From: Candidatus Villigracilis propinquus
GTDB lineage: Bacteria; Chloroflexota; Anaerolineae; Anaerolineales; Villigracilaceae
Direction of reading: 5' to 3'
Length of the DNA: 64,000 bases
Assembly: GCA_016714565.1 (NCBI GenBank)
Contig: JADKDM010000011.1
Span: 1 to 64,000, forward strand
Every line of letters begins with the position of its first letter. Within the stretch, counting starts at the first letter, position 1. The notes beneath the pieces are model-generated. The model was not told where the DNA came from. It made no database searches and was given only the letters and a program-made list of their open reading frames with translations. Positions 41,637-50,158 of this stretch are shown piece by piece. Made by a program: the position numbers and the translations under genes.

Positions 41637-41771
41637 GGCAGCCTCCTTGCAAAAATGAAAGGTGGCGTTCAGTATATTGCATGAATTTTCAAGATGCAAG
41701 TCGATAACGTGAATTTAGGCCAAATAACGTGGATTCACAATGAAATTGCAATGCTTTAGTGTGCTAAAAGT

Positions 41772-42923
41772 TCAATCGTCCTTCTTCAAAATATGGGTGA
41801 GAATCGTCGCGCCTGAGCCGCCAATATTCTGCGCCATGCCGATCTTCGCGCCCTCCACCTGCGTTTTTCCGCACTCCCCACGCAATTGCTGGACAACTTC
41901 CACGATTTGATACATACCCGTTGCACCGACCGGGTGGCCCCGGGCTTTTAATCCGCCGCGAGTGCAGACGGGCACTCGGCCCTGTGGGCTGATCTCGTTG
42001 TCGAGACCGAGTCTTACGCCCTGACCTCTTTCTGCAAATCCGCTCGCTTCGAGGGACAACGCTGCCATGATCGAGAAGGCATCATGCAGTTCAAAGACAT
42101 CAATATCCTTGGGAATGACTCCTCCCATTTCATATGCGCGCCGCGAAGATAAATACGCCGCTTGCAGGAACATGGGGTCTTTGCGTGAATGGACAGCGAT
42201 TGTATCCGTGGCTGCGGCAGAGGCGGAGACGAGGATGCGCGGCTTGCGCATCACTTTCTCGGCAGGGACGATGATCGCCGCCGCCGCACCATCGCCAGTG
42301 GGGGAGGCATCCAATAGATTGATCGGCGTCGCGACCATGGACGATCTTTCAAATTTTTCAGCCGTTATCTTTTCGTGCAAACGTGCATACGGGTTGTGCA
42401 TGGCATTGGCATGGGCGTTGATGCTGAATGGAGCAAAGTCTTCATGCTTCCAACCGAACTCGTGCATGTATCTGCGCATGACGAGCGCATTGATACCCAC
42501 AAATGAGATACCCTGTTCCACTTCGTAGTCGGCATCGGCGGCGGTGGCTAGTGCAGCGGTGACATCGCGCCCGGCTTTGTCTGTCATTTTTTCGACACCA
42601 ACCACCAGCGCAGAATCCACGTCGCCGGATGCAACCGCCATCAGCGCGGAACGAAACGCAGCGGCTCCTGATCCGCAGGCTGCTTCTATCTTCACGGCTT
42701 CCTGTTTCCAAAGTCCGATCCAATCCGAAAAAAAAGTGCCAAGCTGGTTTTGTCCGCTGACCATGGACGAAAGCATATTGCCCACGTACAGCGAATCGAC
42801 CTTTTCCATGCCTGCATCCTGCATAGCGGCAAAGGCGGCATCTCCGCCAATCTCGCGCAGGGATTTATCCCAATGTTCATCGATTTTTGTTTGACCAATT
42901 CCAAGAATGGCGACTTGTCTCAT
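41772..42923 (-). CDS. Thiolase / acetyl-CoA acetyltransferase family protein
   Basis: A 383-residue thiolase-fold enzyme. The nucleophilic Cys is in EAACGSGAAAF, and the His and second Cys-type loops in GGLKARGHPVGATGMYQ and QNIGGSGA. It most resembles the SCP2/archaeal-type thiolases that normally work with a DUF35 protein, which is not seen next to it. The enzyme condenses or cleaves acyl-CoA thioesters. The start ATG has GAGGAAA about 7 nt upstream. Confidence 0.85.
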   Translation of the reverse strand: MRQVAILGIGQTKIDEHWDKSLREIGGDAAFAAMQDAGMEKVDSLYVGNMLSSMVSGQNQLGTFFSDWIGLWKQEAVKIEAACGSGAAAFRSALMAVASGDVDSALVVGVEKMTDKAGRDVTAALATAADADYEVEQGISFVGINALVMRRYMHEFGWKHEDFAPFSINAHANAMHNPYARLHEKITAEKFERSSMVATPINLLDASPTGDGAAAAIIVPAEKVMRKPRILVSASAAATDTIAVHSRKDPMFLQAAYLSSRRAYEMGGVIPKDIDVFELHDAFSIMAALSLEASGFAERGQGVRLGLDNEISPQGRVPVCTRGGLKARGHPVGATGMYQIVEVVQQLRGECGKTQVEGAKIGMAQNIGGSGATILTHILKKDD

Positions 42924-42994
42924 ATTAATTTCCTCAGGTAGATTCTACCGCATCCCGCTATCAGGAACTATCATAAAACGGAGGAACAAAACTG

Positions 42995-43023
42995 TTGCAG
43001 GTTCGTCTATTTCTTGCTATGCT
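42995..43023 (+). promoter_or_regulatory. Sigma70-type promoter in front of a masked gene
   Basis: TTGCAG (42995-43000), 17-bp spacer, TATGCT (43018-43023), then AAAGGAG and an ATG at 43048. Confidence 0.55.
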
Positions 43024-43047
43024 TGAGTTAACTTTAAAGGAGAAAGA

Positions 43048-43077
43048 ATGTTAAGAACTTATTTCCCTTCGTTTTGA
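43048..43077 (+). pseudogene. Start of a gene lost in the poly-G block
   Basis: Promoter, ribosome binding site (AAAGGAG) and ATG introduce a frame reading MLRTYFPSF and then TGA. A one-base change would continue it as a signal-like stretch (PFVLIIALWW). The body that should follow is replaced by G-homopolymer, so the gene cannot be read here. It is probably a sequencing or assembly defect rather than natural decay. Confidence 0.5.
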
Positions 43078-43088
43078 TCATCGCCTTG

Positions 43089-43399
<311 letters not shown>

Positions 43400-43449
43400 A
43401 ATTTGGTTACATTCCTGCGTGAGATGATAGACTCGGCGTTGAAATAATT

Positions 43450-43962
43450 ATGCAAAACTCCGAATGGACTGAAAAATATTTCGAGAAGGTAGCGCAATCT
43501 TCTAGCGAGGGACGTGATGCTGTAGATTATGTCCGCACGCGTAGGATAAAAGTTGGGATGCGGCGTGCAAGAAAAAGCGTGGGGGCATTCTGGACTCTCG
43601 AGGGAAGATTTTTTCTAAACTCAATTCATCACACTTACGAATCTACTTTGGAGAACCCGCGTGCATGGACTTTATTTGTGCATGAAGTCCGCCATTTGCA
43701 GCAAGGTATATTCACGGCCTTATCCATTTACGGTGAATTGGATGCATGGCAGGTGGAATTCAATTTGTATAAAAAGCTGACGGGGAAACCATTACATGCA
43801 GCTTTAGAGGAGTTATTATCTCTACCCTTAAACATGGATCGAGATATTCTTCAACGCGCGCGTGAGATAATGATTCAATATGGTGGAAAAAGTTATGGTG
43901 CAAACTGGCTACCGCTTTTTCCAATTCATAAAGAGATCAAATATTGGGTTACACGCAGATAG
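43450..43962 (+). CDS. Putative zincin-like protein with HEVRH motif
   Basis: A 170-residue protein of no named family. HEVRH (His78, Glu79, His82) matches the HExxH zinc-protease motif, and Glu96 lies 13 residues after the second His, a possible third ligand. The preceding beta-strands and the following helix (SIYGELDAWQVEFNLYKKL) fit a minimal zincin fold. No signal peptide is seen, so activity would be cytoplasmic. The poly-G block lies just upstream, so its promoter may be masked. It could also be an inactive relative. Confidence 0.6.
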   Translation: MQNSEWTEKYFEKVAQSSSEGRDAVDYVRTRRIKVGMRRARKSVGAFWTLEGRFFLNSIHHTYESTLENPRAWTLFVHEVRHLQQGIFTALSIYGELDAWQVEFNLYKKLTGKPLHAALEELLSLPLNMDRDILQRAREIMIQYGGKSYGANWLPLFPIHKEIKYWVTRR

Positions 43963-44026
43963 TTAATCTACGCGACGACTTTCAAAACTAACAGTATTTT
44001 TTAATGTAAAGAATTATTTTTGTTGT

Positions 44027-44131
44027 ATGATGATGTCAAGAACAAGAAAGGAGGTTGCGATAGATTTACCACCTGAATACATCATGACGGGAGGGCCGAA
44101 AAGCCCCAAACTGGCTAAGGCTCAGCTTTAG
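44027..44131 (+). CDS. Putative 34-residue peptide or small RNA
   Basis: A 34-codon frame starts at 44027 (ATG ATG ATG) and ends at 44131. It contains an AAGGAGG ribosome-binding-like sequence inside the frame that can pair with a later ACCACCT to form a sequestering hairpin. Encoded residues include MTGGPKSPKLAKAQL. A terminator hairpin (44197-44226) ends the block, and TATGAT at 44026-44031 could be a -10. It may be a short peptide gene or a structured RNA; I favour neither strongly. Confidence 0.3.
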   Translation: MMMSRTRKEVAIDLPPEYIMTGGPKSPKLAKAQL

Positions 44132-44196
44132 CACCAGACGTTCTCCAAACGAAAAGAAGGCTGCACTTCGCTCCTTCCCCGATATATAGATTACCC

Positions 44197-44226
44197 GACG
44201 GATGAGTGACCCTCATCCGTCTTTTT
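44197..44226 (+). terminator. Terminator after the 44-kb small transcript
   Basis: Stem GACGGATGAG / CTCATCCGTC with loop TGACC, followed by TTTTTG. Confidence 0.8.
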
Positions 44227-44250
44227 GTTATTACTTACAATTCTATTTTT

Positions 44251-44320
44251 TGCCACTGAGCTACAGAGAACACTGAGGAAAACTTTTTTATCTTTGTGTC
44301 TCAGTATTCTCCGAGGTAAA
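44251..44320. repeat. CACTGAG/CACAGAG-type dispersed repeat
   Basis: Words such as GCCACTGAG and GAACACTGAGG face GTGTCTCAGT and CTCCGAGG. Related copies occur at 49992-50042 and 52820-52863, all in intergenic space. Confidence 0.55.
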
Positions 44321-44347
44321 AGTCTTTTGTCTGCACAATTTCAATGA

Positions 44348-45511
44348 TTATTTGGAATCCAATGCCTTCCGCATCTTGTCCAAGCCTTCTTTCAGCAGCT
44401 TTCTCGAAGTGCCAAAATTAATTCTTACATGCCCCTCTCCTTCTTTGCCAAAGACCTTGCCATCGCTTAAAAATACTTTTGCGTTTTTGAGGAAAAAGTC
44501 AAAGGGAGAACCTTCAATACCTGTCTGCGTGAAATCGAGCCAGCCCAAATAGGTGGCATCTGGCACCGTGGTGCGGACATTGGGCATGTACTTCGTCACA
44601 TAATCCACGAGGAAATCGCGGTTGCCTGTCAGATAGGTGTTTAATTCCTTCAACCAGCCGTCGCATTGACCAGAGAAAGCGGCGTTTGCGGCATGTAGTC
44701 CCATACTGCCAACGTACAGGTGCAGATGGTGCAATTCGGCCTCAAAGGGCTTGCGTAACTCTTCATTGGGAATGATAGCAAACCCACAGAACAGACCAGG
44801 GACATTGAAGGTCTTGGACGGCGCAACAAGCGTAATGACATGCTTTTCGATCTCGCGGGAGATCTTTGCCATCGGCGTGAATTTATTGCCGTTCAGGAGT
44901 ATTTCAGAATGGATCTCGTCCGAGACGATAATCACATTGTTCTTGATGCAAATTTCCGCCATGCGGGTTAATTCTTTGCGGGAGAAAATAATGCCTAGCG
45001 GGTTGTGCGGATTGCACAGCAGGAAAATCCGCGCCTTTTTGACTTGCTTCTCGAACACATCCCAGTCAATTTTGTATGAGATGATATTCCCTTTCACGCT
45101 CTTCACCAGCGGAATATCCACCTGCGGAATGCCGATATTATTCTTCACTTCGTGAAATTCGTTATACACAGGCGTTTGAATAGCCACGCCTTTTTTCTGT
45201 GAGCAAAAAGCGCGTGCTGCGACGCTAAATCCGCTCACTATGCCGGTCACAGTCAGCACAGCCTCGGGCTGCACCTTCCACTTATACAAAAGATCCATAC
45301 GCGCAGCGACGGTCTCTTGCAAAACCTTACCCGGGATTTCATATCCCAACACACCGTGATCCACTACTTTATGTAAAGCGTTCAAAATCGGCTTGGGTGC
45401 AGGAAAGTCCATGTCTGCCACCCACATGGGAAGCACATCCTTCGGGACAAATGTCCATTTGTATCCGTGGATGTTGTTACGACGATTCGGTGTTATGTTG
45501 AAATTGGTCAT
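44348..45511 (-). CDS. MalY/PatB family PLP-dependent aminotransferase-lyase
   Basis: A 387-residue fold type I PLP enzyme. It shows the family's N-terminus (FVPKDVLPMWVADMDFPAP), the NPHNPLGIIFS motif and the PLP lysine in LVAPSKTFNVPGLFCG. Family members cleave C-S bonds (cystathionine beta-lyase) or act on L-cysteine/cystine. A role in methionine or cysteine metabolism is likely. It is followed downstream, in the same direction, by nothing closely linked; the O-methyltransferase is upstream. Confidence 0.87.
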   Translation of the reverse strand: MTNFNITPNRRNNIHGYKWTFVPKDVLPMWVADMDFPAPKPILNALHKVVDHGVLGYEIPGKVLQETVAARMDLLYKWKVQPEAVLTVTGIVSGFSVAARAFCSQKKGVAIQTPVYNEFHEVKNNIGIPQVDIPLVKSVKGNIISYKIDWDVFEKQVKKARIFLLCNPHNPLGIIFSRKELTRMAEICIKNNVIIVSDEIHSEILLNGNKFTPMAKISREIEKHVITLVAPSKTFNVPGLFCGFAIIPNEELRKPFEAELHHLHLYVGSMGLHAANAAFSGQCDGWLKELNTYLTGNRDFLVDYVTKYMPNVRTTVPDATYLGWLDFTQTGIEGSPFDFFLKNAKVFLSDGKVFGKEGEGHVRINFGTSRKLLKEGLDKMRKALDSK

Positions 45512-45538
45512 TTATCCTCTGGTAAGGGCGAGGTTGCC

Positions 45539-46180
45539 TTACTTTTTATAGGCTACGATCATTCCATCACGCATTGGCGCAAGGGAAACGATCCAATCTG
45601 AATCCGATGTAATTTGTTTCGTAAATTCGCGCACGCCTTCTGTGGCGGGCGAAACATCCTTTTTATCGAAAATGCGTCCGCTCCACAACATGTTGTCGAT
45701 GATCAATAAGCCGCCGCTGCGCAATTTCTCTTTGATGACGGGCAAAGACGCAGGGTACGCCTGCTTGTCAATATCATTGAAGATGATGTCGAACGGGCCG
45801 TCCGTTTTGCGAAGCGCTTCGACAGCTTCCGAGACATGATACTGGACGAAGGCATCGCTTCCCATCTTAACGAGATGGCTGCGTGCGCTCTTTGACAGTT
45901 CCTCATCCCAAACTGTGTGATGCACAACACCGCCGCCGTTATCCCTCAAGGCTTTGGCAAACCATGCCGTGGAATATCCATAGCCTGAGCCCAGCTCAAA
46001 AATGGACTTGGCATTTATCATCCGCGCCAATTGATAACAATAATATCCGCAGGCAGGGCCGATGATGGGAAAATCATGTTTCGCAGCGTAGTCTTCCATC
46101 TCCTGCAATTCCGTCTCACGTGGCGGGACGAGGGCTGCAAGATAATCCTGTGTTGCTTGATAGGTCAATAGATTGTTCAT
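45539..46180 (-). CDS. SAM-dependent O-methyltransferase, class I
   Basis: A 213-residue methyltransferase of the catechol/caffeoyl-CoA type. The SAM-binding motif is FELGSGYGYSTAWFAKAL, with the acidic loop (FNDIDKQAYPASLPVI) and the WSGRIFDKK segment typical of the family. The substrate is unknown. It lies 27 bp upstream of the PatB-like gene and is probably cotranscribed. Confidence 0.85.
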   Translation of the reverse strand: MNNLLTYQATQDYLAALVPPRETELQEMEDYAAKHDFPIIGPACGYYCYQLARMINAKSIFELGSGYGYSTAWFAKALRDNGGGVVHHTVWDEELSKSARSHLVKMGSDAFVQYHVSEAVEALRKTDGPFDIIFNDIDKQAYPASLPVIKEKLRSGGLLIIDNMLWSGRIFDKKDVSPATEGVREFTKQITSDSDWIVSLAPMRDGMIVAYKK

Positions 46181-46273
46181 ATCCGTCTCCAGTAAATTCG
46201 TAAACCTATAAATGTGTGCTGAATTTTACTCCCATAGAGACTGTTTTATAAAAGTGCTTTCTCTACTGCACAA

Positions 46274-46404
46274 AGGGGAAAATTTCCCCTTGGGGGGGGG
46301 GGGCTCCCCGGGCCCCCCGGGCGAGGGGGGGGGGAAGATGGGGGGGGGGTGGGGTGGGTGGGGGGCCAAAGGGGAAAAAAAGGGGGGCCCGCCCGGGGGG
46401 GGAA
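46274..46404. other. Poly-G block 2, suspected sequence artefact
   Basis: About 130 bases of G runs with a few A and C, of the same character as 43089-43399. It lies in the 314-bp gap between the O-methyltransferase and the LysM protein gene. The rest of the gap shows no gene; a -10 element is noted separately. Confidence 0.75.
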
Positions 46405-46481
46405 AGAATATTTATCATCTGCCGTTTTGGAGCACGAAAGATTTTCTGAAGGTGGCAATTTATAGGTCAAATCGAATCTGA

Positions 46482-46487
46482 TATAAT
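46482..46487 (+). promoter_or_regulatory. -10 element of a leaderless mRNA
   Basis: TATAAT ends exactly 7 nt before the ATG at 46495, leaving no room for a ribosome binding site. Confidence 0.5.
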
Positions 46488-46494
46488 TTTCGAT

Positions 46495-47343
46495 ATGAAT
46501 CCAAAGCGATTTTTTATTTTACTTACTCTGGTCGGTCTGCTCCTGCTTGGCTTGTGGTTGCCGGTGAATGCTGCTCCGGTTGTTCAGCAAGTTGTTCCCA
46601 CACCCACGGCGGGCGCGGATGGACGTATCATTTATATTGTTCAGCCGGGAGACGGCTGTTTTCGGGTTGCGAATTTAAACAATATCACTGTGGAGACGCT
46701 CCGCCAGTTGAATTCAAAACTGGATGAAAATTGTACCCTCGTGGAGGGACAGGAATTGCTGGTGGGGATTGTCTCGGTAGTGTTGACGCCCACGCTTGGG
46801 GCGCCTTCTACACTTGGGGCACCGACAGTTACTCCCACGCCGTTGTCTGGTACCACCGAAGTATGCGTGCTATTATTTGACGATATCAACGGCAATGCGC
46901 TTCGCGAAGAAATCGAGCCCGCTGTGGAAGGCGGCGCGGTCAGTTTGACCGAGAACAATGGAAAATATTCCGCCGCGCTGGATACGGTCATTCCCGCCGA
47001 CCCGGCAGCCTATCAGGGGATCTGTTTTTCAGACATCCCCGAGGGGAATTACAACATTACTGTGGGTATTCCCGATAATTACAACCCGACCATGGAGTTG
47101 AACTATTCGTTGGATGTAAACGCAGGTGACCGCGCGTTCGTAGATTTCGGGATCCAGTCTCAGGATGTGGTGGTGGACCCTGGCGCTGTGGAACAGAATA
47201 ATAACAGCGGTGGCGGCAGGTCCACGGTCCTTGGTATTTTCGGGGTGTTATTTCTTTTGGGCGGGGCGGGGCTGGGATATTATGCGTGGCGTTCCGGCAG
47301 GCCGGAGAGTAAGCTTTCAGGCGGCGGTTTTTTGAAGAAGTAA
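46495..47343 (+). CDS. Secreted LysM and SdrD-B-like surface protein with C-terminal anchor
   Basis: A 282-residue cell-surface protein. A signal peptide (residues 1-26, ILLTLVGLLLLGLWLPVNA) is followed by a LysM module (about 46-90, IVQPGDGCFRVANLNNITVETL). A Thr/Pro linker leads to a Cna_B/SdrD-B-like immunoglobulin domain (about 120-220) with VCVLLFDDINGNALREE. A membrane helix near 243-263 and a basic C-terminal tail complete the anchor. It has no LPxTG motif. Function is unknown, but it probably contacts the wall. Translation is likely leaderless. Confidence 0.72.
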   Translation: MNPKRFFILLTLVGLLLLGLWLPVNAAPVVQQVVPTPTAGADGRIIYIVQPGDGCFRVANLNNITVETLRQLNSKLDENCTLVEGQELLVGIVSVVLTPTLGAPSTLGAPTVTPTPLSGTTEVCVLLFDDINGNALREEIEPAVEGGAVSLTENNGKYSAALDTVIPADPAAYQGICFSDIPEGNYNITVGIPDNYNPTMELNYSLDVNAGDRAFVDFGIQSQDVVVDPGAVEQNNNSGGGRSTVLGIFGVLFLLGGAGLGYYAWRSGRPESKLSGGGFLKK

Positions 47344-47348
47344 TTGAA

Positions 47349-47382
47349 ACAGCGCGAGATCAACCTCGCGCTGTTTTTTTTA
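47349..47382 (+). terminator. Terminator of the LysM protein gene
   Basis: Stem ACAGCGCGAG / CTCGCGCTGT with a six-base loop, then eight T residues. Confidence 0.85.
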
Positions 47383-47989
47383 TTTTGAACGTTTTTCGGT
47401 GAATGGGGGAGTGGCCGATCTGAAGGATATGCCTGCAATGCAGGCGGGTGCCATAGCCTTTGTGTCGTGAGAATCCGTACTCTGGGTATGTTGAATCCAT
47501 TTTTATCATTTTCTCGTCGCGCGCTGTCTTTGCGAGGATGGATGCGCTGGCAATACTGAGGGAGCACTGGTCTCCTTTGACAAGCGCGGTTTGTGAAATA
47601 TCCAGTTCGGGGAGTTCAAGGCGGAAATCTGTCAGTAAATAGTGTGGGAAGACTGAGAGCATTTCCACAGCGCGGCTGGCTGCAAGGCGTGTGGCGGGGA
47701 CGATGCCGAGTTCGTCAATTTCTTCAGCGGAGGCGAAGCCAATTCCCCAGGTGAGGGCGGTCTCTTTGATGAGGGGGGCAAGCTGGAAGCGCTTACGGGG
47801 AGTCAACTGCTTGGAATCACGTGCCCCGCTCAAAGTTTTGGAAAGAAGCGGATCGTCGTTTGGCAGGATCACTGCTCCCACACAGACGGGTCCGGCCAGG
47901 GCGCCGCGTCCTGCTTCGTCTAATCCCGCAATGTGTGGGTAGCTTGGCCAGAGTTCCTGTTCAAACAACAGGTCAGGTTGAGAGATCAT
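47360..47989 (-). CDS. rnhB: Ribonuclease HII
   Basis: A 209-residue RNase H type 2 that removes ribonucleotides from DNA. The catalytic DEAGRG motif is in GLDEAGRGALAGPVC, with ARDSKQLTPRKR and the late Asp/Glu context (KMDSTYPEYGFSRHKGYGT). Length is normal. The start overlaps the glycosyltransferase gene by 17 bp, so the two are cotranscribed. Confidence 0.93.
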   Translation of the reverse strand: MISQPDLLFEQELWPSYPHIAGLDEAGRGALAGPVCVGAVILPNDDPLLSKTLSGARDSKQLTPRKRFQLAPLIKETALTWGIGFASAEEIDELGIVPATRLAASRAVEMLSVFPHYLLTDFRLELPELDISQTALVKGDQCSLSIASASILAKTARDEKMIKMDSTYPEYGFSRHKGYGTRLHCRHILQIGHSPIHRKTFKIKKTARG

Positions 47990-48704
47990 ATTTGCCGCGT
48001 ATTGCGTTGATATGGATGCGGAAAATATCGCTGATCATTCGCAAAGCATCGCGGACTGCGCTCACTTTGCTATCCGGGTCGTAATACCATTGAATGGGGA
48101 TCTCTTTGATTCGCATTTTTTTTCGCCGCGCGAGGTAAAGATTTTCGATGTCGAAAGACCAGCCTAATAATGTCTGCTGGCTGAAAATGATTTCGGCGGC
48201 ATCTGCACTGAAACATTTGAAGCCGCACTGGGTGTCATTCAGCCCCGGCAGGATCAACAACCGAATGGCGAGGTTGATGGCCCGCCCACCCAAATGCCGG
48301 TAGGGAGGTTCGTTGTGTCGAATGGCGCCGGGCGCTTCACGCGAACCGATGGCGATGTCAAAATCAGCAAGTGCTGGGGGAATGAATTTTTGTATTTCTT
48401 CGATGGGCATGGAGAGATCGGCATCACAAATAAAACGATACTGGCCGAGCGCCTTCAACATGCCTTGTCGAACTGCATTGCCTTTGCCACGCTGTTGTTC
48501 CTGGCAAACGATCAAATTTGGATGGTTCAGGGCAAACTCTTGCGCGAGCGCGAGGGTTTGGTCGGAACTTCCGTTCTCTACAATGATGACTTCGAATGTG
48601 AAACTTTGCTTCTGTAGGAAATCAAAAATCTGCCCAAGCGTGCGAGGCAGGCGACTCTCTTCATTATGAGCCGGTATAACGATGGATAGGAAAGGATGGT
48701 TCAC
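47973..48704 (-). CDS. Glycosyltransferase family 2, dolichyl-phosphate glucosyltransferase-like
   Basis: A 243-residue GT-A enzyme transferring a sugar from a nucleotide-sugar to a lipid phosphate. It has SIVIPAHNEESRLPRTLGQI, the DADLS metal motif, and NDTQCGFKCFSADAAEIIF, which match the eukaryotic ALG5-like branch. It lacks the C-terminal membrane domain seen in larger homologues. It is the middle gene of a four-gene minus-strand set (49952 to 47360). Confidence 0.85.
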   Translation of the reverse strand: MNHPFLSIVIPAHNEESRLPRTLGQIFDFLQKQSFTFEVIIVENGSSDQTLALAQEFALNHPNLIVCQEQQRGKGNAVRQGMLKALGQYRFICDADLSMPIEEIQKFIPPALADFDIAIGSREAPGAIRHNEPPYRHLGGRAINLAIRLLILPGLNDTQCGFKCFSADAAEIIFSQQTLLGWSFDIENLYLARRKKMRIKEIPIQWYYDPDSKVSAVRDALRMISDIFRIHINAIRGKYDLST

Positions 48705-48710
48705 TTTTGA

Positions 48711-49640
48711 TTATTGAATGAAAAAGAAGAATATTCCAAACCCGACGACAACACAGCATTCGATCACAAACATTCCGATCAGCAGGAAAAGCTGCTGCCT
48801 TGTCATTCCCAGGGTTTTCTTTTGGGCGGGTGCAGCTTTTGTGCGGGGCCGCGGGCGCGCGGGGCCGCCTTCAGGTCTGGCTTGCGGGGCGGCAGCATCC
48901 GGAGCCGTGCCGTCTTCAAATGAAAAGCCAAGATCATTCGGGTTGAATTCTTTTGAAGGGTCAGACGCGTTAAAGATAGCCTGCGCGCGTGAGGCGGGTT
49001 TTTCACCTACATCCACCGATGCGGTGAGCAATAATTCTTCGGGAGAGTGAGGGGTGACAATGCGTTCGGCGATAGAGTAGATGGAGTCCGTTCGCAGCAA
49101 GGGGCGCGCCGACAGCAGGGAGCCTGCAAATTGATTGACGGCATCGCTGCGCAATACGCGCACAATCGGTCGGATGGATTCGATCTGTGCGCCGGGGTCA
49201 CTTGCGATCAGGATGGGTTCTACAGGGACTTGCAGGTTGATCTTTTGGCTTTCAAGATATTTCTGGAAAGCGCGCGTCAGTTTTGAGATGAGGTCTATCA
49301 AATTCCGGCTGGCCGGAAGGGATCTGCCATCGGAACTAACTATATTCCACTGATCGCCTTTGGCTTCAAACTGGCCTTTTACCTGTGTAACGAAAATTAC
49401 AAAAATACCGCTTGAGCCGATCAGGATCATGGGGATCACGATCTCGCTGTTGGGCAGCGTAAAATTGCGGATCAGGACAAAGCCTTTTTCCAGCATACGG
49501 TCCAGTTGGGTGATGACCGCTTTTTGGGCTTCCAACTCCGGATACCAATTCAACCCGTATTTCAACGTCCCCTGAACACGGGCGATAATATTTATATTTC
49601 CGTTCGCATCCTGAAGCGATGTCTTGTCTATGATTTTCAT
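48711..49640 (-). CDS. Membrane protein with NERD-like domain
   Basis: A 309-residue protein. Residues 20-210 resemble a nuclease-related domain (VLIRNFTLPNSEIVIPMILIGSSGIFVIFVTQVKGQFEAKGDQW), but catalytic residues are not clear to me. A disordered Ala/Pro/Arg stretch (about 235-275) precedes a C-terminal membrane helix (LFLLIGMFVIECCVVVGFGIFFFF). The nuclease-like part should face the cytoplasm. Its partner at 49650 is 10 bp upstream. Role unknown. Confidence 0.6.
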   Translation of the reverse strand: MKIIDKTSLQDANGNINIIARVQGTLKYGLNWYPELEAQKAVITQLDRMLEKGFVLIRNFTLPNSEIVIPMILIGSSGIFVIFVTQVKGQFEAKGDQWNIVSSDGRSLPASRNLIDLISKLTRAFQKYLESQKINLQVPVEPILIASDPGAQIESIRPIVRVLRSDAVNQFAGSLLSARPLLRTDSIYSIAERIVTPHSPEELLLTASVDVGEKPASRAQAIFNASDPSKEFNPNDLGFSFEDGTAPDAAAPQARPEGGPARPRPRTKAAPAQKKTLGMTRQQLFLLIGMFVIECCVVVGFGIFFFFIQ

Positions 49641-49649
49641 GTCAACTCA

Positions 49650-49952
49650 CTAAAAGACCAGCACGCCTTCCAGTTCATCGTTGGTTGCATTGGGTTGAGT
49701 GGCGAGAAATTCGCGGTCGTTGTTTTTTACCAGCAATATGGATTTTCCCGTGATGAAGGTGCCGGCAAGCAGTTCTTCGCGGGAGCCAGTTACATATTGC
49801 AGGCCTTTTTGAACGCGCTCCAAAAGCACTTTACGATCTACCATGATGCGGTCCGAAAAGGTGGGGCCGCGTTTTTCATAAATGCGGGCCATCGTGATCT
49901 GCCCATTCTTGTACCGAACTGCTTCGATTACACCATCGATTTTTTTTGACAT
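49650..49952 (-). CDS. Hypothetical protein paired with the NERD-like gene
   Basis: A 100-residue soluble protein beginning MSKKIDGVIEAVRYKNGQITMARIYE. I used the ATG at 49952, because GAGG lies 6 nt upstream and the frame above is not family-like. Strand-rich with a TYVTGSREELLAGTFITGKSI-type core; no family recognised. Its role is presumably tied to the NERD-like protein just downstream. Confidence 0.65.
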   Translation of the reverse strand: MSKKIDGVIEAVRYKNGQITMARIYEKRGPTFSDRIMVDRKVLLERVQKGLQYVTGSREELLAGTFITGKSILLVKNNDREFLATQPNATNDELEGVLVF

Positions 49953-49991
49953 AATTATCCTCGCTGTAATTTTAACACACACGGCTTAAAT

Positions 49992-50042
49992 CACTGAGAC
50001 ACGGCCCACAGAGAAATTAACTCCGTGCCTCCGTGTCTCAGC
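49992..50042. repeat. CTGAGACACGG / CCGTGTCTCAG inverted repeat
   Basis: Arms CTGAGACACGG and CCGTGTCTCAG separated by about 28 bp, in the gap before tRNA-Pro. Same family as 44251-44320 and 52820-52863. Confidence 0.6.
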
Positions 50043-50051
50043 GGTTAATTG

Positions 50052-50126
50052 TCGGGGCGAGAGGATTCGAACCTCCGGCCTCTTGCTCCCAAAGCAAGCG
50101 CGCTAGCCGGACTGCGCCACGCCCCG
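50052..50126 (-). tRNA. tRNA-Pro (TGG)
   Basis: Acceptor arms CGGGGCG / CGCCCCG with discriminator A. The anticodon arm is CTTGC-TTTGGGA-GCAAG with anticodon TGG, reading CCA proline codons. The T-arm is GGAGGTTCGAATCC. 75 nt, no encoded CCA. A frame on the plus strand reading through it is not coding. Confidence 0.95.
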
Positions 50127-50145
50127 ATGAAATGAACCTGCCGAG

Positions 50146-50151
50146 TATAAT
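50146..50151 (+). promoter_or_regulatory. -10 element of the esterase gene, leaderless
   Basis: TATAAT ends 7 nt before the ATG at 50159, with no ribosome binding site between them. Confidence 0.5.
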
Positions 50152-50158
50152 GCGTATA

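Noticed and set aside
46212..46481. 89-residue frame over the second G-rich block
   Set aside because: Composed of G runs with no start signal or family.
50033..50158. Upstream extension of the esterase frame
   Set aside because: It runs through tRNA-Pro, so it cannot be coding; the lipoprotein signal begins at 50159.
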